Shown in pieces: positions 45,982 to 54,919 of a stretch of 64,000 nt of DNA; the stretch's first letter is position 1, and every line of letters begins with the position of its first letter. The stretch covers positions 16,071 through 80,070 of the forward strand of contig JAJDYX010000054.1 of NCBI GenBank assembly GCA_022824945.1. Direction: 5' to 3'. Position numbers and translations under genes: made by a program. The notes under the pieces were generated by a model. That model was given only the letters and a program-made list of their open reading frames with translations. It was not told where the DNA came from and searched no databases. Source of the DNA: Candidatus Latescibacterota bacterium. Lineage in GTDB: Bacteria > Latescibacterota > UBA2968.

Positions 45982-47274
45982 TTAAGGCAATGCATACACC
46001 CACATAAATCTTCGGTCGTAGATCAGGGCTTCCTCCCTGCCGTCATTATTCACATCACACACCTGCATTGCATAGCTATAACCGATGTCGTCGAGCCGCG
46101 TACGCGCCAAAATACCCGCTGGACAATCGGGATGTTTGGCATTTGCAGGCGGTGAAAATTCCAGCGATATCTCGCCATCTCCATCCATCCCCCAGGGCCA
46201 TCCGCCATCGGCATACCCGATCCAGGTTTGGCTTCCCCGAAGCGCGATAATCGGCCGATTCCTGTGCATGCGGAGCTTTTCCCCACCTTTGGGAAAACCC
46301 ATCGGCCAGACCCGCTCAGTGGGCCTGCTCCACACTTCTGTGCCATCTGGTTCGAAAAGCACCATAGGACCGTTTGGCGAATTGTAGAGCGCGACCTGAA
46401 ATTCAGAATCCGAACGAAAACATCCCAGAGCCGTACCCTGGCAATGAATGTGTTCTCTTGAAAAATAAGTCCTGCCTCCCGCCCCAAAAAGGTGCAGCTT
46501 ATCGGACGCGGCAATAGAAAAAACCGGCCCGCTGGCAGTGTGAAACACATCCGTGTAATCCACATGTTGCTGGTCAGCATTCAGTGTTTCCGGGTCAACA
46601 GCATCCACCGTCCACAAAATCTGTCCGTCCATACCCACGGCACAGTATCCGATTAGATACGCCGGCTCGCCATCCACATCCAGAGACAAAATGTGGTGCC
46701 CACCTCCCGGAACAGCTTTGGGACCCCATACCGGCTCCAGATCTGCATTCAAACCCAGCACTGGCTCGCCATACCGCCAAGGACCATTTCCGACCTCCCC
46801 ATTTTTGATCGCAATAGCAGCCTCGTGTTTATCGGTGGGCCGTGTAGCGGTCTGGAGGATATAATAATTCTCATCGGGAAGACGGGCGCTCTTTACCTCC
46901 TCCCCTGTCTCACCATCCAGGACCACAACCCTATCGCCATCAGCTAAGACCACCTCAATGCGCCCGTCCCCGTCAATATCCCCCGTGGCGATACAGGCCT
47001 CATAGGAGTGGGAAATGTAGGGAAAATGCGGCGGATTTGGCGTTCCCCACGTCCACAAACGTCGTCCATCTGTGCGAAATGCCGAGACAGATACGGACTC
47101 GGGAAATAGCGCGCTTACAAAATCCCAACTCCTGAACGGCTCTGGCCCAAAGATGCCCGGACCCTGATAGGTAATAATCTCCGGAACCCCATCTCCATCT
47201 ATATCCGCCGGAAAACACTCTGCCCCGCCGTATTCCTCAAACGCGATCTCAAACATACACGATACCGTTGTCAT
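45982..47274 (-). CDS. FG-GAP/VCBS repeat protein
   Basis: 430-residue protein with calcium-type loops: FPADIDGDGVPEIITY, ATGDIDGDGRIEVVLADG, CDVNNDGREEALIYDRR, and other propeller strands such as WIGYADGGWPWG. Such proteins resemble rhamnogalacturonan-lyase-like propellers or surface lectins. No signal peptide is obvious. GGGGGG lies before the ATG. It ends one base after the DapA gene's stop in convergent orientation. Function unknown; catalytic residues cannot be identified. Confidence 0.75.
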   Translation of the reverse strand: MTTVSCMFEIAFEEYGGAECFPADIDGDGVPEIITYQGPGIFGPEPFRSWDFVSALFPESVSVSAFRTDGRRLWTWGTPNPPHFPYISHSYEACIATGDIDGDGRIEVVLADGDRVVVLDGETGEEVKSARLPDENYYILQTATRPTDKHEAAIAIKNGEVGNGPWRYGEPVLGLNADLEPVWGPKAVPGGGHHILSLDVDGEPAYLIGYCAVGMDGQILWTVDAVDPETLNADQQHVDYTDVFHTASGPVFSIAASDKLHLFGAGGRTYFSREHIHCQGTALGCFRSDSEFQVALYNSPNGPMVLFEPDGTEVWSRPTERVWPMGFPKGGEKLRMHRNRPIIALRGSQTWIGYADGGWPWGMDGDGEISLEFSPPANAKHPDCPAGILARTRLDDIGYSYAMQVCDVNNDGREEALIYDRRFMWVYALP

Positions 47275-47290
47275 TGCAGCCCCCTACACA

Positions 47291-47317
47291 AAACCGGGAC
47301 TTGCGATAAGCCCCGGT
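47291..47317 (-). terminator. Hairpin after PurN
   Basis: AACCGGG (47291-47297) pairs with CCCGGTT (47311-47317), followed on the minus strand by TTTTG. It lies between the PurN stop (47340) and the start of the FG-GAP gene (47274). Confidence 0.5.
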
Positions 47318-47339
47318 TCTATACACCTTGCAAAACTAT

Positions 47340-47957
47340 CTATAGCTCCTGCAACTCTATCTCACCAGAGGCAATGCGCTGCAACGTCCGGACGTAAAGC
47401 CTGTGTTCCTGTTGCAGCACCCGGGCCGATAGGGTCTCGACCGAATCTCCAGGCTCAACCGGCACCTGGATCTGGTCCAAAACCTGACCATGGTCGTATT
47501 CTTCGTCAACCAGATGCACCGTAGCCCCGGTCTCGCGCTCACCCGCGGCCAGCACCGCTCGATGCACGACCTCCCCGTAAAAACCTCGACCGCCAAATTT
47601 GGGCAACAGGGATGGATGGATATTGAGAACGCGCCCCCTGTACGCTGCCAAAGTCCGCGCACCCAACCGTTTCATATACCCGGCCAGGCAGACCACCTCG
47701 ACCCCATACGCCTGCAAAATCGCCAGAATAGCCCCGTCCAGAGCACCGGGTTCGGGGTGGGTATAGGTACTCAAATGCACCGCTGGCACGCTCGCCTCCC
47801 TGGCCCGCTGTAGAGCACCGGAATCCGAATTATTGCTGATGATCACCCGGGGCCTGGCCTGCAATCGCCCCGTTTTGCAAGCATCGAGAATAGCCTGCAA
47901 ATTGGTGCCTCTATGCGAAGCCAGAAAACCCAGTTGCAAGACCCGTCCAGTCGGCAT
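47340..47957 (-). CDS. purN: Phosphoribosylglycinamide formyltransferase
   Basis: 205-residue enzyme that transfers the formyl group from 10-formyltetrahydrofolate to GAR in purine biosynthesis. The catalytic residues are visible: Asn112 and His114 in LNIHPSLLP, and Asp155 in HLVDEEYDHG (equivalent to E. coli Asn106, His108, Asp144). The N-terminal loop SHRGTNLQAIL fits the GAR-binding site. Length matches PurN. GGGAGG precedes the ATG. It is a housekeeping gene lying between two PhyH genes with no other purine genes nearby, an unusual location. Confidence 0.92.
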   Translation of the reverse strand: MPTGRVLQLGFLASHRGTNLQAILDACKTGRLQARPRVIISNNSDSGALQRAREASVPAVHLSTYTHPEPGALDGAILAILQAYGVEVVCLAGYMKRLGARTLAAYRGRVLNIHPSLLPKFGGRGFYGEVVHRAVLAAGERETGATVHLVDEEYDHGQVLDQIQVPVEPGDSVETLSARVLQQEHRLYVRTLQRIASGEIELQEL

Positions 47958-47971
47958 TTTCTCGGTCCTCC

Positions 47972-49711
47972 CTATTCCGACTTTTCTCCCGGCTTGCGAT
48001 AAGACGACGCGTACCGATCCCCCTCTGGATCGTACGACACATGCACCTGTCCATCCCGCACGACCAACCTGGGCACCGTGCGATCCCCTCCATCGCGCTC
48101 CGGACCGCGCATAACCGCAAACTGCTCCTCAGTCATATCTTCGACCATATCGCCCCAGCGCTCCTGGGGATCGATTACGCCGCCGCCCCAGTTGGAATTT
48201 TTGGACTGATATTTAACCAGCACACCCCGTCTGGGAATCGGATTTTTCCACGCCAGCGCGCCGTGTGTACACCCGCCATCCATAAAAAATAACACATCTC
48301 CCGCTTTCATCGCCGGCTGCACCACCAGCCCCATCGTCTCGTCGCAGGTGCGGATTCCCGGCGGCATTGAATACTGCGTCTTATGAGAACCCGGCACACA
48401 GGCAAACCCACCCAGATCCGGCTCCACATCCCGCAACTGCCACGTAATCGTCACCGTCTCGCAATAACTCCGCCCATTCTTAAACTGGTAGCCCCGCGAC
48501 GGACTCATCGGCTCATTCCCATCATGCAACGCGTGGCCCGAAGTCCCTTGCACAGCGCAAAACACCGTACCACCACCCGTGCGATACCCGCTGGCTCCCA
48601 TCCAGTTCAGCCGATGCACCACAGCGGGATGGGCAATCATCCGCCGGAACGGCTCGCAATAAGGCGCGGGCAAATCCACCAGCCCCGGCAGCAACGGCCG
48701 CCCCGTCCCAGCCTGGCTCTTCGACCCTCGCGCCAGTTCTGCACCAACCTCAATCCGATCCTGGAATTTATCCACCGCCTCATTCGCCTTTTCCAGCCAT
48801 TCCTCGTCCATCACCCCGCGCACCACCAGATACCCATTCAAATCCCAAAAATAAAATTCCTTCTCATCAATTTTTGAATTTGGATCTCGAACATAAATCG
48901 AAGGATGAATCACCTCAGCACGCTCCTCCACCCACGTCTTTTCGCCATCGGTATTCAGCACCGGCGGCGGATTAGATCCCTTGGCCCCCGGCCTGTACAT
49001 CACCGCCTTCTGTTCGGGAGGCGCACTCTCCGTCCACCCGGGTCGCGTTTCGGTCTCAGCACCCGGTCCCGGCCCATTCGACTGAATGACCGCTCGCCCC
49101 GCATACCAGTACGTCAACAGTCGTTTCGGCGAACCGGTCCACGGACGCATCCCCTGCAAAGTAGATTCTGCCAGCAAAAACAAATCGCCCGCCTTCAGCA
49201 CCGGCTGTTTCACCAGCCCCATATCGTCCTGCCCGGTCGCCAGATCCTCGGGCGTTTCCACATTGCTCTTGTGACTCGCCTGCACCACCACCAGTCCGCC
49301 ATCGCCTTCCTCCACATCCTCCAGAACCCAGATCGCCTTCACCCCCTGGCATGACCGGCGGCCATTTTGAATGAAATACGCCCGGGACGGATTCCGGGGT
49401 TCGTCTCCGCCCACCAGGCCCTGTCCGATCTCCCCTTCCCGGCTACCCAGCAACCGGGGCGCCTGATCCAGTCGGAACCCATGTCCGACAATCTGGTTCA
49501 AATACCACACCAGTTGCGGATGCACCAGCAAATCCCGAAACAAATCCCGCTGAGGTACCTCCCCGCCCAGCATGCCTTCAGACGCATCCGCCTCGTCCAG
49601 TGCCCCGTTCAAAGCTGCAACTTCACCGCGACTCAACACCCCTGGGACATGTAAATATCCGGCGACATCAAATGCATAATTCTCTTCATTGCTCATCTCT
49701 TCCCGGTCCAT
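47972..49711 (-). CDS. Tandem fused PhyH protein, copy 2
   Basis: 579-residue paralogue of the protein at 43184-44947, with the same order of two PhyH modules. Module 2 keeps HALHDGNEP and CTHGALAWKNP as candidate metal ligands. In module 1 these positions are again not conserved (GGDEPRNP and STLQGMRP). AAGGAGG lies before the ATG. The promoter region is also similar to copy 1. It ends 15 bases before purN on the same strand, so it might be cotranscribed with purN. Confidence 0.85.
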   Translation of the reverse strand: MDREEMSNEENYAFDVAGYLHVPGVLSRGEVAALNGALDEADASEGMLGGEVPQRDLFRDLLVHPQLVWYLNQIVGHGFRLDQAPRLLGSREGEIGQGLVGGDEPRNPSRAYFIQNGRRSCQGVKAIWVLEDVEEGDGGLVVVQASHKSNVETPEDLATGQDDMGLVKQPVLKAGDLFLLAESTLQGMRPWTGSPKRLLTYWYAGRAVIQSNGPGPGAETETRPGWTESAPPEQKAVMYRPGAKGSNPPPVLNTDGEKTWVEERAEVIHPSIYVRDPNSKIDEKEFYFWDLNGYLVVRGVMDEEWLEKANEAVDKFQDRIEVGAELARGSKSQAGTGRPLLPGLVDLPAPYCEPFRRMIAHPAVVHRLNWMGASGYRTGGGTVFCAVQGTSGHALHDGNEPMSPSRGYQFKNGRSYCETVTITWQLRDVEPDLGGFACVPGSHKTQYSMPPGIRTCDETMGLVVQPAMKAGDVLFFMDGGCTHGALAWKNPIPRRGVLVKYQSKNSNWGGGVIDPQERWGDMVEDMTEEQFAVMRGPERDGGDRTVPRLVVRDGQVHVSYDPEGDRYASSYRKPGEKSE

Positions 49712-49757
49712 CTCTGACCTCCTTTTGGAAGATTGGGGTTATTGATGCATCTAAAAC

Positions 49758-49785
49758 ATGGTACACCAATTTTGGATCAATTCAA
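49758..49785 (-). promoter_or_regulatory. Promoter of tandem PhyH copy 2
   Basis: TTGAAT (49780-49785) and TACCAT (49758-49763) on the minus strand with a 16-base spacer. The surrounding sequence (GATTGGGGTT, GGATCAATTCAAAA, AAAAATG) is shared with the region upstream of copy 1. Confidence 0.45.
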
Positions 49786-49833
49786 AATAAAAATGTTTGT
49801 ACTGTTGTGAAAGTGCCGCGTAAAGTAGTCAGG

Positions 49834-49858
49834 GCACGGCGAATCACCGTCGAAATCG
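49834..49858 (+). pseudogene. Remnant of a DapA-like gene
   Basis: 25 bases match positions 45779-45803 of the DapA-like gene at 24 of 25 positions in the same relative orientation. A TGCCGC word in both the promoter flank and the dapA gene may mark the deletion junction. It is the sole trace of a second dapA copy next to tandem PhyH copy 2. Confidence 0.65.
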
Positions 49859-49870
49859 TATTTTTGAACC

Positions 49871-49908
49871 AAAAAAATGAGGGACTTACGGATAAACATA
49901 AGTCCCTC
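49871..49908 (-). terminator. Terminator of the toxin-antitoxin operon
   Basis: Perfect 10-base arms GAGGGACTTA (49879-49888) and TAAGTCCCTC (49899-49908) followed on the minus strand by A and seven T. It lies 34 bases past the TumE stop codon. Confidence 0.85.
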
Positions 49909-49942
49909 TCGCAACTTGCTATAAATTTTTCTTACTCAGCCA

Positions 49943-50332
49943 TTATTCAAGATCGTCCAAAATAAGCCTTAAAACTTCAAGGCCATTAATCGGTGCATGG
50001 CTCACAACCTGGTTCTCGATTCCGTCGTGGAGATGGTCGGGAAATGTATCCACTTCAGGATGATGTGGGGCATTATCCCAACGTTTGATCAACTTTCCGG
50101 TGCTGGCCTGCCAGTGATGACGATATTTGGTCACTTCCAGGCTACTCCCCACTTCCAAAATTCGCTCCGTCAACTCGACAAACCCACCATCTGCCAACGT
50201 CACACGATAACGGTAATTCAGAACCTTTTCCAGTTCGGTATCCCGAATAGATCGTCTGAGAATCTGGACCTCGCTGACAAATGGACATGTGCTGAGGAGT
50301 TCATCTATTTGCTGAAGGTACGTCTCTATCAT
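49943..50332 (-). CDS. TumE-like toxin (DUF6516)
   Basis: 129-residue protein matching the DUF6516/TumE family: a VLNYRYRVTLADGGFVELTE core, LEVTKYRHHWQ, KLIKRWDNAPHHPEVDTFPDHLH and a final hydrophobic helix (NGLEVLRLILDDLE). In the family the WDNAPHHPE stretch is the signature. The ATG overlaps the antitoxin stop (ATGA), so its synthesis is coupled to the antitoxin. Family members act as toxins of type II systems; the target is not evident here. Followed by a strong terminator. Confidence 0.75.
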   Translation of the reverse strand: MIETYLQQIDELLSTCPFVSEVQILRRSIRDTELEKVLNYRYRVTLADGGFVELTERILEVGSSLEVTKYRHHWQASTGKLIKRWDNAPHHPEVDTFPDHLHDGIENQVVSHAPINGLEVLRLILDDLE

Positions 50333-50634
50333 TCTTCAACCACTGAACGCAAGGCTTTTACTCGCTCCCTGTAAAGCTGCATATCGTCATAAAGTCCCAT
50401 CCACTCCATAAAGTCAGCTATATCATCCAATTCTCCAGCCAAAAATTTCCGGTGGCAGTCCTCAGAACTCATACCATACCGACGCTCAAAGGGCTTTAGA
50501 TCCCTCTCGACCTCTTCAATTTGTTTTTCATATTTCTGCAAATGCAAATGAATCAATTTTTGTAGTGCCTGGTGGGCGATATATCCTGCACCAATATTTT
50601 CCATAACTCGGATTTTCTCAATTAAAGTACTCAT
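50329..50634 (-). CDS. TumA-like antitoxin
   Basis: 101-residue helical protein upstream of and overlapping the TumE-like gene. It has a coiled-coil region around residues 30-50 and an acidic segment (LAGELDDIADFMEWMGLYDD) that is typical of TumA. Start at ATG 50634 has GGAGGG five bases upstream; a longer in-frame frame that reaches 50985 antisense to the fatty acid hydroxylase gene is an artefact. It is expected to neutralise TumE by direct binding. Confidence 0.75.
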   Translation of the reverse strand: MSTLIEKIRVMENIGAGYIAHQALQKLIHLHLQKYEKQIEEVERDLKPFERRYGMSSEDCHRKFLAGELDDIADFMEWMGLYDDMQLYRERVKALRSVVEE

Positions 50635-50743
50635 GTTGGCCCTCCATTCGCCCTCAATATTGTCACGACAGGCAAAACCAGGCTTTCTTACAAGATTGAC
50701 TAAAATAAGCTGAAAATGCAATAAAATTATTAAGTACGGGCGA

Positions 50744-51760
50744 TTAAATCTGATGCACCGCCTTGCGCTTCGCGCGCATACTGGCGTGCGATTCTGGCGA
50801 CCCATCGTGAAACGTCCCGAACCAGTAATCAAACGGAAAATCGTTCTCGCCGTAATTGCACTCAAAATAGCGGTGATGCAACTGGTGAAAAAACGACGCC
50901 GCGGGCATTCTATCACTGCTTCCCACCTCAATTTTATCAAACCCCACATGCCCCTGCGCCGGTGTAAACGCCGCATGTTGTGCATTCATCAACATATGAA
51001 TCGGATGGGATGGCACCACCCAGTGAATCAAAATACAGCTAAAATACAACAAATGCTCAATCGGGTGCATAGCCAGCCCGGACCACGGCCCAATATTGAT
51101 ATTCTTGTGATGCAAATAGTGCGCGGATTTGTACAGCGGTTTCCAATGGGTCAGGCGGTGAACCCAATAAAAATGGAACAGTCGCCAGAACTGGATACCA
51201 CACAGCAACGCCACAAAATAAACCGGTTCTGTGCGCCAATCGACATAGGGAATGATCTCATTGGCAAATGCCCACATAGAAACCACTTCATAAGCCGTCC
51301 AGATCGTCCCTCCACTCACACAACTCCAAAAAATATTATCGCGCAGTTGATTGCCCCACAAAAACTTGCGATTAGATGTCGCGAGCCATTTCGACGTGTA
51401 TTTATACCGCGTGCCCTGCGCCTTGAACCTGTAGAAATACACATGCCATGCGCCCGCAATGACGATAAGCATCGCAATATTGCGCACAAACATCTCGGCT
51501 ATCCAATCCACGCGGAATTCCACACAGCGCTCGAGCGCGGGTTGCAAATAAAGCCAGGTGCCAATGGCAATAAGCATATAAATCGCGTTCCAGGGCCACA
51601 AATAGCCCGGAAAACCAAACATCCACTTCAGCGCCTCAACAGGACGCGGAGGCCATGCAAAAATCGGTGCAGGCACCGGGCGTTTTGCGGGCTGCCACTC
51701 GCCACTTTCATCCCGAGCAACGCCATCTACAACTTCGGTCTCCACTCTGGTATCAGCCAT
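50744..51760 (-). CDS. Fatty acid hydroxylase/sterol desaturase family protein
   Basis: 338-residue membrane di-iron enzyme. The histidine motifs are present in HRLTHWKPLYKSAHYLHHKN, 'HMLMNAQHAAFTPAQGH' and FFHQLHHRYFE, giving at least eight His ligands for the di-iron centre. Several hydrophobic segments precede and separate them. Members hydroxylate or desaturate sterols, fatty acids or carotenoids. AAGGAG lies before the ATG. It is 33 bases after the ThuA gene's stop region in the same strand series, but function with neighbours is unclear. Confidence 0.85.
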   Translation of the reverse strand: MADTRVETEVVDGVARDESGEWQPAKRPVPAPIFAWPPRPVEALKWMFGFPGYLWPWNAIYMLIAIGTWLYLQPALERCVEFRVDWIAEMFVRNIAMLIVIAGAWHVYFYRFKAQGTRYKYTSKWLATSNRKFLWGNQLRDNIFWSCVSGGTIWTAYEVVSMWAFANEIIPYVDWRTEPVYFVALLCGIQFWRLFHFYWVHRLTHWKPLYKSAHYLHHKNINIGPWSGLAMHPIEHLLYFSCILIHWVVPSHPIHMLMNAQHAAFTPAQGHVGFDKIEVGSSDRMPAASFFHQLHHRYFECNYGENDFPFDYWFGTFHDGSPESHASMRAKRKAVHQI

Positions 51761-51793
51761 AGTGTACTCTCCTTAAATAGTTGAGACTACGTA

Positions 51794-52453
51794 CTAAATC
51801 CGCCCGCTGACCCACTGAATACCCCGCATTAACACCGACTGAAAATTTTCATCCTTCCACGTCTGATTGTCGTGCCCACTCTGAAAGCAAAACACCCGCG
51901 TATCGTTGTATTGTCGCGTCCAGCCAATCGACTTCATACACGCCGGGTGATCTGTCGTCAACAGCAAATGGCTATCCGAATCCGGTTCACCCATCACATA
52001 AGTCTCATCGATCATCTCCCAATCGGACATCCCGCGCGTAATCGGATGATCCCCATCCTCTACCGCAATCCGCATCACCTCATCGTGGCTGAACGATTCA
52101 AACGATCCCGCGACAACACCGGCCATCTGCACCCAGGGATCCCAATCGGGAAATGCCAAAATCGCGTGGTGCAACAACACCATACCCTTGCCCGTTGCCA
52201 GCCAGGACTCCAGCGCGCTTAGAGGTCGCCCCATCCACCCGAAACGGACCTCATCTGTCGGACCTTCCTTGTGCATATTGTAAAACACAACCGCATCGTA
52301 GAAATCGCGCTCCTCTGCTCGTGGCGAGGCAAAATCCTCCAGAGACTGAATATAGGCATCCACGCCTTCAAGATTGCGAAACAACCCGTGAAAATTCGGC
52401 ACATCAAAACGGTGGCCGCCGGTCACCACCGCAACCTTAATAGAATCGTCCAT
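51794..52453 (-). CDS. ThuA-like domain protein
   Basis: 219-residue ThuA (glutamine-amidotransferase-like, DUF1037) protein, starting IKVAVVTGGHRFDVPNFH and containing GKGMVLLHHAILAFPDW, WEMIDETYVM and RVFCFQSGHDNQTW blocks. ThuA proteins are linked to trehalose or other sugar use and are typical of the genomes with many Gfo/Idh/MocA proteins. The start at ATG 52453 has GGGAGG seven bases upstream; an upstream in-frame extension lacks family similarity. It follows the sulfatase gene by 25 bases on the same strand. Confidence 0.85.
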   Translation of the reverse strand: MDDSIKVAVVTGGHRFDVPNFHGLFRNLEGVDAYIQSLEDFASPRAEERDFYDAVVFYNMHKEGPTDEVRFGWMGRPLSALESWLATGKGMVLLHHAILAFPDWDPWVQMAGVVAGSFESFSHDEVMRIAVEDGDHPITRGMSDWEMIDETYVMGEPDSDSHLLLTTDHPACMKSIGWTRQYNDTRVFCFQSGHDNQTWKDENFQSVLMRGIQWVSGRI

Positions 52454-52478
52454 AAATGTACCTCCCTGAAAATATAAC

Positions 52479-53921
52479 CTATCTCCCCCGATTTGTCTCC
52501 CAAACCGGCCTTTCCTGCCACGGCTCAAAATCTGGATTCTCCTCGGGAATTTTGGCTTCGATCTCCTCTTGCCATCCCTTCAAAAGCCCGTGCAACCGAT
52601 CTCGTACATCGGGCAATTCATCGGAAAGGTCCTGCGCCTCGCCAATATCCTCTCGCAAATTGTACAACTCGACATGCCCGGATTCAAAAAACTCGATCAG
52701 CTTATAATCCCCCGCTCGAACAGAAGACCCAGGCGTTCCTCCTTGATTGCCATAATGCGGGAAATGCCAGAAAATCGCATCGCGCGCCAGACCGTCGCCC
52801 TTTAGCAAAGGCACGATACTCACCCCATCGCAATGCTGTTCGGGAATCAAATCCAGGCCCGCCATTTCCAGTATCGTCGGATAATAATCCGTACTCGTCA
52901 CCGGAACATCGCAAACAGACCCCGCCTGTGTCACGCCGGGCCATTTGACAATCAGTGGCTCCCGCGTTCCGCCCTCATACATCCAGCCCTTGCCTTCAGC
53001 GAGCGGCGCATTGCACGTTGGCGAGCCTTCACTCGTCGCCAACCCACCATTATCTGAGGTAAACATAATCGCGGTATTATCGGCAACACCCGCTGCTTCC
53101 AGCGCATCCAAAATGCGCCCCACGCTCTCATCCATACTTTCGATCATCGCAGCGTACACCGGGTCGGACTGCACCGTCCGCCGCGTAATGCGCCTATCCT
53201 TTTTGTGTGCCCCCGGGAAAAAATCGCCCTCCTCAAACGGCTCAATTTTATCCAGGCCCATCTTCTTCGCTTTCTCTTCGTACTTCTCGATCTTTTCTCG
53301 CTTCGCCTGAATGGGCGTATGCACCGTATAATACCACAAATTCAGGAAAAACGGACGCTCGTCGCGGTTCTCGATCAAATCTACGACGCGATCCGTCAAA
53401 TAATCCGTCAAATACGTATCATCCGGCACATCCACATCGTCCAGCACCGGAATCGTCCACGGACTAAAATAACCCCCACGCCCTGGAGAACCGTGTTCGC
53501 ATCCGCCAACATTCACCTCAAACCCGTGTTCATCGGGATAAAATCCAGGTCCCCCCAAATGCCATTTGCCAACATGCCAGGTCGCATATCCCCCATCCTT
53601 CATCGCCTGTGCAATCGTGCGTTCTTCATGGGGCAAATACCTGAAATAGGGCACATCGATCAATTTGCCGCGATTGGGATGATTTCTCCCGCTCCAATCG
53701 ATAAAATTCGTCACCCCAACCCGCGCGGGATATTTGCCACTCATCACACTCGCGCGCGTTGGCGAACACACCGGACACGACGCGTACGCATCCGTAAACT
53801 TCATCCCCTCGGCGCACAACCGATCCAAATTGGGCGTCTCGTAAAATTCACTTCCATAACACGTCGAATCTGCCCATCCGTAATCGTCCAGCAAAATAAA
53901 AATAATATTTGGTTTGCCCAT
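52479..53921 (-). CDS. Sulfatase
   Basis: 480-residue type I sulfatase. The active-site Cys52 in CSPTR (to be converted to formylglycine) is followed by the conserved GKYPARVG segment, and the metal-binding Asp12-Asp13 are in ILLDDYGWAD. The C-terminal domain has DNGGLATSEG and GTREPLIVKWPG. It hydrolyses sulfate esters; with no signal peptide seen, cytoplasmic location or a non-classical signal is possible. A formylglycine-generating enzyme is not in the window. In an operon-like run with ThuA, Gfo/Idh/MocA and RraA genes, it may work in the breakdown of sulfated sugars. Confidence 0.9.
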   Translation of the reverse strand: MGKPNIIFILLDDYGWADSTCYGSEFYETPNLDRLCAEGMKFTDAYASCPVCSPTRASVMSGKYPARVGVTNFIDWSGRNHPNRGKLIDVPYFRYLPHEERTIAQAMKDGGYATWHVGKWHLGGPGFYPDEHGFEVNVGGCEHGSPGRGGYFSPWTIPVLDDVDVPDDTYLTDYLTDRVVDLIENRDERPFFLNLWYYTVHTPIQAKREKIEKYEEKAKKMGLDKIEPFEEGDFFPGAHKKDRRITRRTVQSDPVYAAMIESMDESVGRILDALEAAGVADNTAIMFTSDNGGLATSEGSPTCNAPLAEGKGWMYEGGTREPLIVKWPGVTQAGSVCDVPVTSTDYYPTILEMAGLDLIPEQHCDGVSIVPLLKGDGLARDAIFWHFPHYGNQGGTPGSSVRAGDYKLIEFFESGHVELYNLREDIGEAQDLSDELPDVRDRLHGLLKGWQEEIEAKIPEENPDFEPWQERPVWETNRGR

Positions 53922-53926
53922 TTCTA

Positions 53927-54919
53927 TTATATCTCCACATCCACACTCTTGCCAGAAGCACCGGACTCGCGTGCAGCGTGCAACACCTGCATCACCCGCA
54001 AACCGTGTTCAGCAGTAATAATCAACTCCTCGCCCTCGCGCAAATGCCGCGCGATATTCGCGTGCAAATTTTCGCGCGGTACCGCATCCGTGCGCACTTC
54101 CTCAGAACCTTCCCCATAGACCGTAACCTCGCCACCGCCCCCACGTTCGCACACAAGCGTAGCCTCTGTGCCCAGAACAACCCACTTATACGGCAGGGAA
54201 TAAAAAGAAATATCCGCCTTGGCAGCACGCGCGCGAACCCCATTGTCAAACACCATCACAATATCGAACAAATCGTCTGAATCGCCCCACTTCGTATGCC
54301 GCACATCGGCAAATACCGATACCACCTTGTGACCCGACATCAAATCGATAATCTGCTCGACCCAGTGCGGACCAAAATCCAGCAACGTTCCCCCACCCGC
54401 CGCAGCTATCACGCGCCATTGCTGATTGTAATCGGGCACGCCAAAACCCACTGCGGGACGCGCCCCCATTGTGCGATTCTCAAGCGCAACAATCTCACCA
54501 ACTGCGCCATCTAAAACCGCGTGCTTCACCTGACAATAATCGCGATCGTAATGCCGGTTGTGGTGCATCGTCAACACCACGCCATTCTCTCTGGCCGCCT
54601 GCACCATTTCCTCGGCCTCTGGCCCGGTCAGTGACATCGGTTTCTCTATCAACATGTGCTTCTTTGCCGCCGCCACCTTGAGCGCATCTGCATAATGCGC
54701 TGCCGAATGCGTCGCAATCAAAACCAACTCGATATCCCAACCGAGAAATTCATCGAGATTATCGGTCGCACGCAGACCCTCGGCAACCGCCTCTTCCCGC
54801 CTGGATTCCGTAATATCGCACACCCCCACCACATCGTACAACCCCGTCTCGCGCATCGTTCTCAGATGACCGCCAGCCACCCGCCCAAATCCAATAATAC
54901 CCGCCTTGATCTTTTCCAT
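53927..54919 (-). CDS. Gfo/Idh/MocA family oxidoreductase
   Basis: 330-residue NAD(P)-dependent oxidoreductase. Rossmann loop GIIGFGRVAGGH and EKPMSLTGPEA motif (catalytic Lys of EKP) are clear, and the C-terminal domain has the conserved FGPHWVEQIIDLM. It follows the RraA gene with no gap and precedes the sulfatase gene by five bases, so translational coupling is likely. It probably oxidises a sugar-type intermediate of the same pathway. Confidence 0.88.
   Translation of the reverse strand: MEKIKAGIIGFGRVAGGHLRTMRETGLYDVVGVCDITESRREEAVAEGLRATDNLDEFLGWDIELVLIATHSAAHYADALKVAAAKKHMLIEKPMSLTGPEAEEMVQAARENGVVLTMHHNRHYDRDYCQVKHAVLDGAVGEIVALENRTMGARPAVGFGVPDYNQQWRVIAAAGGGTLLDFGPHWVEQIIDLMSGHKVVSVFADVRHTKWGDSDDLFDIVMVFDNGVRARAAKADISFYSLPYKWVVLGTEATLVCERGGGGEVTVYGEGSEEVRTDAVPRENLHANIARHLREGEELIITAEHGLRVMQVLHAARESGASGKSVDVEI

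Noticed and set aside
50329..50985. Long version of the antitoxin gene
   Set aside because: The extra 117 codons lie partly antisense to the hydroxylase gene and have no antitoxin features. The ATG at 50634 has a strong ribosome binding site.
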